This document shows, in pieces, positions 60,082 through 64,000 of a stretch of DNA of 64,000 bases. The DNA lies in NCBI RefSeq assembly GCF_014230145.1, contig NZ_JACHVC010000006.1, forward strand, positions 62,001 through 126,000, written 5' to 3'. The notes under the pieces were generated by a model. It saw only the letters and a program-made list of their open reading frames with translations, was not told the DNA's origin and searched no databases. The translations under genes and the position numbers were made by a program. Within the stretch, counting starts at the first letter, position 1. The number at the start of each line of letters is the position of its first letter. The stretch comes from Pelagicoccus albus (lineage in GTDB: Bacteria; Verrucomicrobiota; Verrucomicrobiia; Opitutales; Opitutaceae).

Positions 60082-61395
60082 ATGTCTCAAGTTTCCACCG
60101 AAAGCCCTTCCTCGAAATCCGGCCCTAAGCCACGTCACCCGCTCTACTGGGTGCCGTCTCTGTACCTCGCAATGGGCTTGCCGAATGTGACCGTAGGCGT
60201 GGTGGCGGCGATCCTCTATAAAAACATGGGGATCTCGAATCAGGACATCGCCCTGTACACGTCCCAAATGTATCTGCCTTGGGTGCTCAAGCCGCTCTGG
60301 GCCCCGTTTCTAGAGCCCTTCAAGACCAAGCGTTGGTGGGTGATCAGCATGGAATTCGCCATGATGGCCTCGCTCGGCATGGTGGCTTTCTCTTTGCCTC
60401 TAGATGGCTTCTTCCGGCTGTCCTTGGCTTTCTTTTGGATAACAGGCTTTGCGTCCGCCACCCAAGACATCGTGGCTGACGGTGTCTACATGACGACCAT
60501 GAAGCGCAAGGACCAAGCACGCTACGCCGGGGTGCAGGGAATGTGTTGGAATCTTGGAGCGGTCATCGCGTCCGGTTTGTTGGTGACCTTGACCGGCTGG
60601 CTTCGCAACGGGCTGGAGCTGAGCTGGGCCCACTGCTGGATGATCGTGATGGGCGGTACTGCCTTGGCCATGGGAGGCTTTGGGCTTTGGCACCTGAAGA
60701 CCTTGCCGGTGGGCGAGGTTTCACCCTTGGCGGGGCAGAAGGCCAGCGCGGCTTGGCCTGCCCTGAAGAAATCTTGGGTCAGCTTTTTCCAAAAGCCGCA
60801 GATCTGGATGATGTTGACCGTGGTCTTCTTCTATCGCTTCGGCGAGGGATTCATCGAAAAATTCGGCCCCTTGTTCATGCTCGACCCCAGAGAGGTCGGA
60901 GGCTTGGGGCTGGATAACGAAGCTCTCGGCTACATTAGCGGCACGGTCGGAACCATCGCTTTCATCGCAGGCGCCTTCCTTGGCGGATTTCTGGTAGCCC
61001 GCCTATCGCTGAAACGATCCTTCTTCCTTTTGGCCCTGATTCTAAACGTACCCAACGCGACCTATTTCATTCTCAGCCAGACCCTGCCGGACAATCTTTA
61101 CGTGATCGGAGGCATTGTAGCCTTGGAGAAGTTTGGCTTCGGAATGGGCTCGGTGGGCCACATGCTCTACATGATGCAGCAGCTTGCTCCGGGGCCCTTT
61201 AAGATGACTCACTACGCCTTCGCGACTGGCGTAATGGCCATGACGCGATGGTCGACCGGTTCGCTCAGCGGCTGGGTGTATTCGCTTTGCGGGGAGAACT
61301 ATTCCACCTTTTTCGTCTTTGTGCTGCTGGCTTCGGTGCCGCCAATCGTCCTAGCGTGGATGGCTCCGTTCCCCTTGGATCATGAAGAGGAATAG
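60082..61395 (+). CDS. MFS transporter of the AmpG/PAT type
   Basis: 437 residues with 12 predicted membrane helices. The opening LYWVPSLYLAMGLPNVTVGVVA and SQMYLPWVLKPLWAPFLE match the AmpG-like branch, as does FASATQDIVADGVYMTTM. AmpG imports cell-wall muropeptides for recycling; other PAT members carry acetyl-CoA or sugars, so the substrate is inferred only. The nearby L,D-transpeptidase gene gives weak support for a cell-wall link. The 189 bases upstream, divergent from the helicase gene, show no clear promoter. Confidence 0.85.
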   Translation: MSQVSTESPSSKSGPKPRHPLYWVPSLYLAMGLPNVTVGVVAAILYKNMGISNQDIALYTSQMYLPWVLKPLWAPFLEPFKTKRWWVISMEFAMMASLGMVAFSLPLDGFFRLSLAFFWITGFASATQDIVADGVYMTTMKRKDQARYAGVQGMCWNLGAVIASGLLVTLTGWLRNGLELSWAHCWMIVMGGTALAMGGFGLWHLKTLPVGEVSPLAGQKASAAWPALKKSWVSFFQKPQIWMMLTVVFFYRFGEGFIEKFGPLFMLDPREVGGLGLDNEALGYISGTVGTIAFIAGAFLGGFLVARLSLKRSFFLLALILNVPNATYFILSQTLPDNLYVIGGIVALEKFGFGMGSVGHMLYMMQQLAPGPFKMTHYAFATGVMAMTRWSTGSLSGWVYSLCGENYSTFFVFVLLASVPPIVLAWMAPFPLDHEEE

Positions 61396-61423
61396 GCCGA
61401 AGAGAATCCCGCTTAGCGGCGAG

Positions 61424-61963
61424 TTAAAGCTCGATTAGCACCAGATCGCCGATTTCCGCGAAGTCGAATAGCTCGATCATCTCCCGGTTGCGTAGCAAGA
61501 CGCAGCCTCCGCTCGCTGGCTCGCCGATGCGGTCCTCGTGGTTGGTTCCATGGATGTAGACGTAGCGATTGTAGGTATCGCGATCGCCGCCTTGGTTGTG
61601 CCCCGGCTCCAAGCCCTCCAGCCAGAGGATGCGGGTGGTGACTAGGTTTTTCTCCTGCTCCTCCTCGGGGAGCTCCCAATAGAGCTCGCCGCTGTCGATT
61701 CTGGAACGCAGCACAGCTCCCAGTTTCGAAGAGCCGCCGTGCTTCTCTGCGATGCGATGTAGACCGGTCGGAGTGCCAAAAGAATTCTCCACGCAGCTGG
61801 GTGGTTTTTTTCCCGTGGAGACTACGAATTCCCGCCAGAGCCGCCCGTTCTGGAAACCCCGCATCCGCTGCTTGGCGATTGAGACGTGCAGTATTCGCGC
61901 TGTTTGCTTGATCTCGAGGGAGTCGAGCTTATGGGTGATCGGCTGCAATAAGTCCGAGGACAT
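61424..61963 (-). CDS. L,D-transpeptidase (YkuD) domain protein without a signal peptide
   Basis: 179 residues. The YkuD active site is HGTNHEDRIGEPASGGCVLLRN (His near 139, catalytic Cys near 153 in SGGCV), shortened here to HGTNHED and ASGGCVLL. The fold begins ILHVSIAKQRMRGF. The family cross-links peptidoglycan peptides or attaches proteins to them. There is no signal sequence or membrane helix, so export is not explained. Its start is only 7 bases from the divergent asd start, and no Shine-Dalgarno is seen on this strand. It converges with the MFS gene. Confidence 0.88.
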   Translation of the reverse strand: MSSDLLQPITHKLDSLEIKQTARILHVSIAKQRMRGFQNGRLWREFVVSTGKKPPSCVENSFGTPTGLHRIAEKHGGSSKLGAVLRSRIDSGELYWELPEEEQEKNLVTTRILWLEGLEPGHNQGGDRDTYNRYVYIHGTNHEDRIGEPASGGCVLLRNREMIELFDFAEIGDLVLIEL

Positions 61964-61970
61964 AAATAAA

Positions 61971-62969
61971 ATGGGTTACAAAGTAGGCATCGTTGGAGCG
62001 ACCGGAGCGGTCGGCCAAGAATTTATCAAGCTTCTAGGCGAAAGGGAATTTCCCCTTTCGGAACTGAAGCTGTTTGCTTCCGCTCGATCTGCAGGAAAAC
62101 AGGTCGAGGCGTTGGGGCAAACCATTACCATCGAAGAAGCCACCGAAACCTGTTTTGAAGGACTCGATTTCGTGCTTTTCAGCGCCAATGGCGATCTCTC
62201 CAAAAAGCTTTGTCCCGCCGCCGCCAAGGCTGGCGCCGTAGCGATCGACAACAGTTCCGCCTTCCGCATGGATCCCGAAGTGCCGCTCGTAGTGCCGGAG
62301 ATCAATGGTGAAGCGGCTCGGGCGCACAAGGGCATCATCGCTAATCCGAACTGCTCGACTGCGATCTCTCTGATGGGGGCCTACCCGCTGCACAAGAAGT
62401 TTGGCCTCAAGCGTATGATCGCTTCCACCTACCAAGCCGTGAGCGGTTCCGGGGCGGAGGCCATGCAAGAGCTCGAAGACCAGGTTAAGGCTTGGTCTGC
62501 GGGTGAACCGATCGAAAAGAACGTCTATCCACACCAGATCGCATTCAATGCCCTTCCACACGTCGATGTGTTCTTGGAAAACGGATACACCAAGGAAGAG
62601 ATGAAGCTGGTCAACGAAAGCCGCAAGATCATGGCACTGCCAGATCTGGTTGCTTCTTGCACCTGTGTCCGCGTTCCCGTGATGCGTTCGCACTCCATCT
62701 CCATCAACGCCGAGTTCGAGCGTCCCGTATCTGTAGAAGAAGCGCGTGCCGCGATCGCGGAAGCTCAGGGCGTGGACCTAGTCGACGATCCGGAGAATAA
62801 GGTTTACCCCATGCCGCTCGACTTCGCGGGCAAGGTGAACTGTGGCGTCGGCCGTATCCGCAAAGACCTAGGCTACGAAAACGGCCTAGCGTTCTGGGTA
62901 GTCGGCGACCAGCTCTGGAAGGGTGCTGCTCTCAATGCCATCCAGATTGCGGAATACCTGATCAAGTAA
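61971..62969 (+). CDS. asd: Aspartate-semialdehyde dehydrogenase
   Basis: 332 residues from the ATG at 61971, with GAGGA 10 bases upstream. A longer frame from 61752 lies inside the L,D-transpeptidase gene and was rejected. NADP fold VGIVGATGAVGQEFIKLL, catalytic Cys in GIIANPNCSTAI (near 130), and VSGSGAEAMQELEDQ are diagnostic. The His is in CVRVPVMRSHS (near 238). It makes aspartate semialdehyde for lysine, diaminopimelate, threonine and methionine. Diaminopimelate feeds peptidoglycan. A terminator follows. Confidence 0.96.
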   Translation: MGYKVGIVGATGAVGQEFIKLLGEREFPLSELKLFASARSAGKQVEALGQTITIEEATETCFEGLDFVLFSANGDLSKKLCPAAAKAGAVAIDNSSAFRMDPEVPLVVPEINGEAARAHKGIIANPNCSTAISLMGAYPLHKKFGLKRMIASTYQAVSGSGAEAMQELEDQVKAWSAGEPIEKNVYPHQIAFNALPHVDVFLENGYTKEEMKLVNESRKIMALPDLVASCTCVRVPVMRSHSISINAEFERPVSVEEARAAIAEAQGVDLVDDPENKVYPMPLDFAGKVNCGVGRIRKDLGYENGLAFWVVGDQLWKGAALNAIQIAEYLIK

Positions 62970-63000
62970 AGCCGCGGTTCGTAGCTAACGAATTTCAGCC

Positions 63001-63033
63001 AAACGGCGACCCATTCCCGGGTCGCCGTTTTTC
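63001..63033 (+). terminator. asd terminator
   Basis: A perfect 12-bp stem (AAACGGCGACCC / GGGTCGCCGTTT) with a 6-base loop is followed by TTCTTT, 31 bases after the asd stop. Confidence 0.92.
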
Positions 63034-63043
63034 TTTGGAAAAG

Positions 63044-63065
63044 GTAGGAGCGACCTTGGTCGCGA
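63044..63065 (+). repeat. REP-like palindrome, copy C
   Basis: GTAGGAGCGACCTTGGTCGCGA, immediately downstream of the asd terminator. Identical to copy B and one base different from copy A. Confidence 0.9.
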
Positions 63066-63164
63066 TATTTAAACAGGCGAGATCTCCGGTCTCCATGGTG
63101 CGTGACTATCTACACGCTTGACCCTCATCGACTGAAATATGAATAAATAATTATAATTAATTAT

Positions 63165-64000
63165 ATGTACGGAAAAAGCCCCCTGTGTTTCCTCCTCTTG
63201 ATTACAGCTAGCTTGCTCTCAGCTGAGCCTCTAGAGATCTATTATTTTGCTAACCAGCAGGCTTACCGGCTGGATGGCTTTGACAGAGAGACTCCTCAGC
63301 TTACTGAGGTTTCGGCCGAAGTTGTGTCCGACTTCGAGGGCCACCGACACGAAGCTTGGTGGGTAAAAGGCGAATTGCCTCTGAAATCTGAATACGCTGC
63401 CACCTTGTCGAATTACACGACTAAGCGTATCGCCAACAGCTACAAGGAGAGGTACAGGTCGAAAAGGTATAAGGTTTTTATGCGGCTAGACGAGGCCTTT
63501 GAGAGCTTGGCGGAACCGGAAGATCCATACAGTCTGCTTCGCATCGTGGGCTGGATCAAAGATGGAGAGTTTACTCGGTTTACCTGTTCGGCGATGGACT
63601 TAGCTGAACTCGAAATCACGGAATCCGAATTTGGCGGATTTCCCGTTTGTTACTATGTTCAAGATGGAGAGTTGGTTCGAAGAAAGACTGTCTACAGGTG
63701 GGATCGGTATTTGCTGGGTGAAGAAACCAACGATCGCTCCGCAAACTTGAAAGAAAAGAACAACGAGGGCCGCGGCTCTCTTCATTTTGCTGCAGCCAAT
63801 GGGAACGTGGACCTAGCTCGGCAGATTTTGGAGGAGAACAAGAAGTTCGTGAAATCCTCGGATCGTTATCAAGGCAGTGCCCTTTTCTTTGCCGCTGCTA
63901 ACGGTAGGGAAGAAGTGGTCGAGCTTTTGCTATCGTACGAGGCTCCCATAGCGGATGGTAACCAGGGGCGTCGATCCATCCTTAGTGAGGCCAGTCGCAA
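63165..64000 (+). CDS. Secreted ankyrin-repeat protein, 3' end outside the window
   Basis: The frame opens at ATG 63165 and stays open to the window end (278 codons). A signal peptide (FLLLITASLLSAEP) is followed by about 180 residues of unrecognised beta-rich sequence. Ankyrin repeats begin near residue 200 with GRGSLHFAAANGNVDLARQIL, GSALFFAAANGREEVVELLL and the start of a third. Ankyrin proteins mediate protein contacts; a periplasmic or secreted role is inferred from the signal. An AT-rich stretch (63138-63165) precedes the start. Partial gene. Confidence 0.75.
   Translation, partial: MYGKSPLCFLLLITASLLSAEPLEIYYFANQQAYRLDGFDRETPQLTEVSAEVVSDFEGHRHEAWWVKGELPLKSEYAATLSNYTTKRIANSYKERYRSKRYKVFMRLDEAFESLAEPEDPYSLLRIVGWIKDGEFTRFTCSAMDLAELEITESEFGGFPVCYYVQDGELVRRKTVYRWDRYLLGEETNDRSANLKEKNNEGRGSLHFAAANGNVDLARQILEENKKFVKSSDRYQGSALFFAAANGREEVVELLLSYEAPIADGNQGRRSILSEASR

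Noticed and set aside
61752-61970. N-terminal extension of asd
   Set aside because: It lies inside the divergent L,D-transpeptidase gene. The NADP fold starts right after the ATG at 61971, which has GAGGA upstream.
62034-62693. 219-codon minus-strand frame inside asd
   Set aside because: Antisense shadow; asd is diagnostic on the other strand.

Overview
The window looks like chromosomal DNA of a marine Verrucomicrobiota bacterium, most likely class Opitutae (Puniceicoccales, Pelagicoccus-like). This is inferred from gene content, moderate GC, many GTG/TTG starts, a lysine-rich histone-H1-like protein, a PTS-EIIA/diadenylate cyclase fusion and abundant two-component genes. No marker such as 16S rRNA is present to prove it. 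The only RNA gene seen is one tRNA with a CAT anticodon.

Layout. 0-6.1 kb: the 3' end of an outer-membrane barrel gene, then a type I secretion operon (tolC-like, REC-PAS regulator, ABC exporter, HlyD adaptor). 6.3-11.9 kb: a bisphosphate nucleotidase, a PolB-like exonuclease, a frameshifted DUF2007 zinc-ribbon protein, an SNF2 helicase and rsmG. 12-15.8 kb: a secreted protein with a histidine kinase and response regulator in one operon. 15.8-21.6 kb: an S9 peptidase and a late heme operon (hemF-hemE-small protein-hemY). 21.7-34 kb: core genes (hisG, rpsA with a structured leader, nuoA, EIIA-DAC cyclase, rpmG, mrp, tolB, sod, tadA, infA, xer, H1-like protein). 34-41 kb: pal, CbiX-like protein, orphan NarL regulator, tRNA, proC, PAS kinase, glycosyltransferase. 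41-50 kb: dps, an NtrC-type regulator and kinase, a DUF1328 protein, and a sucrose operon (sucrose-phosphate synthase, phosphatase-glycosidase fusion, fructokinase). 50-64 kb: DUF418 protein, proB, NhaC, entericidin-like lipoprotein, DTW protein, rlmF, MazG-like, DinG-like helicase, MFS carrier, L,D-transpeptidase, asd, and a partial ankyrin protein.

The most interesting signal is a possible sigma-54 stress regulon. The NtrC-type regulator/kinase pair (41864-45021) is flanked by dps and a DUF1328 gene. Both have sigma-54-like -24/-12 elements preceded by a TGCA-N3-TGCA palindrome. The same palindrome and an excellent -24/-12 element occur before the entericidin-like gene at 54.7 kb, and the palindrome recurs before the sucrose operon. 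Dps, DUF1328 and entericidin proteins are general-stress proteins in gammaproteobacteria and sucrose is a compatible solute. The inference is a sigma-54-driven stress and osmoprotection response. Other notable items are the phosphatase-glycosidase fusion, the EIIA-DAC fusion, an rpsA leader like the E. coli autoregulatory one, and dispersed GTAGGAGCGACC palindromes at gene ends.
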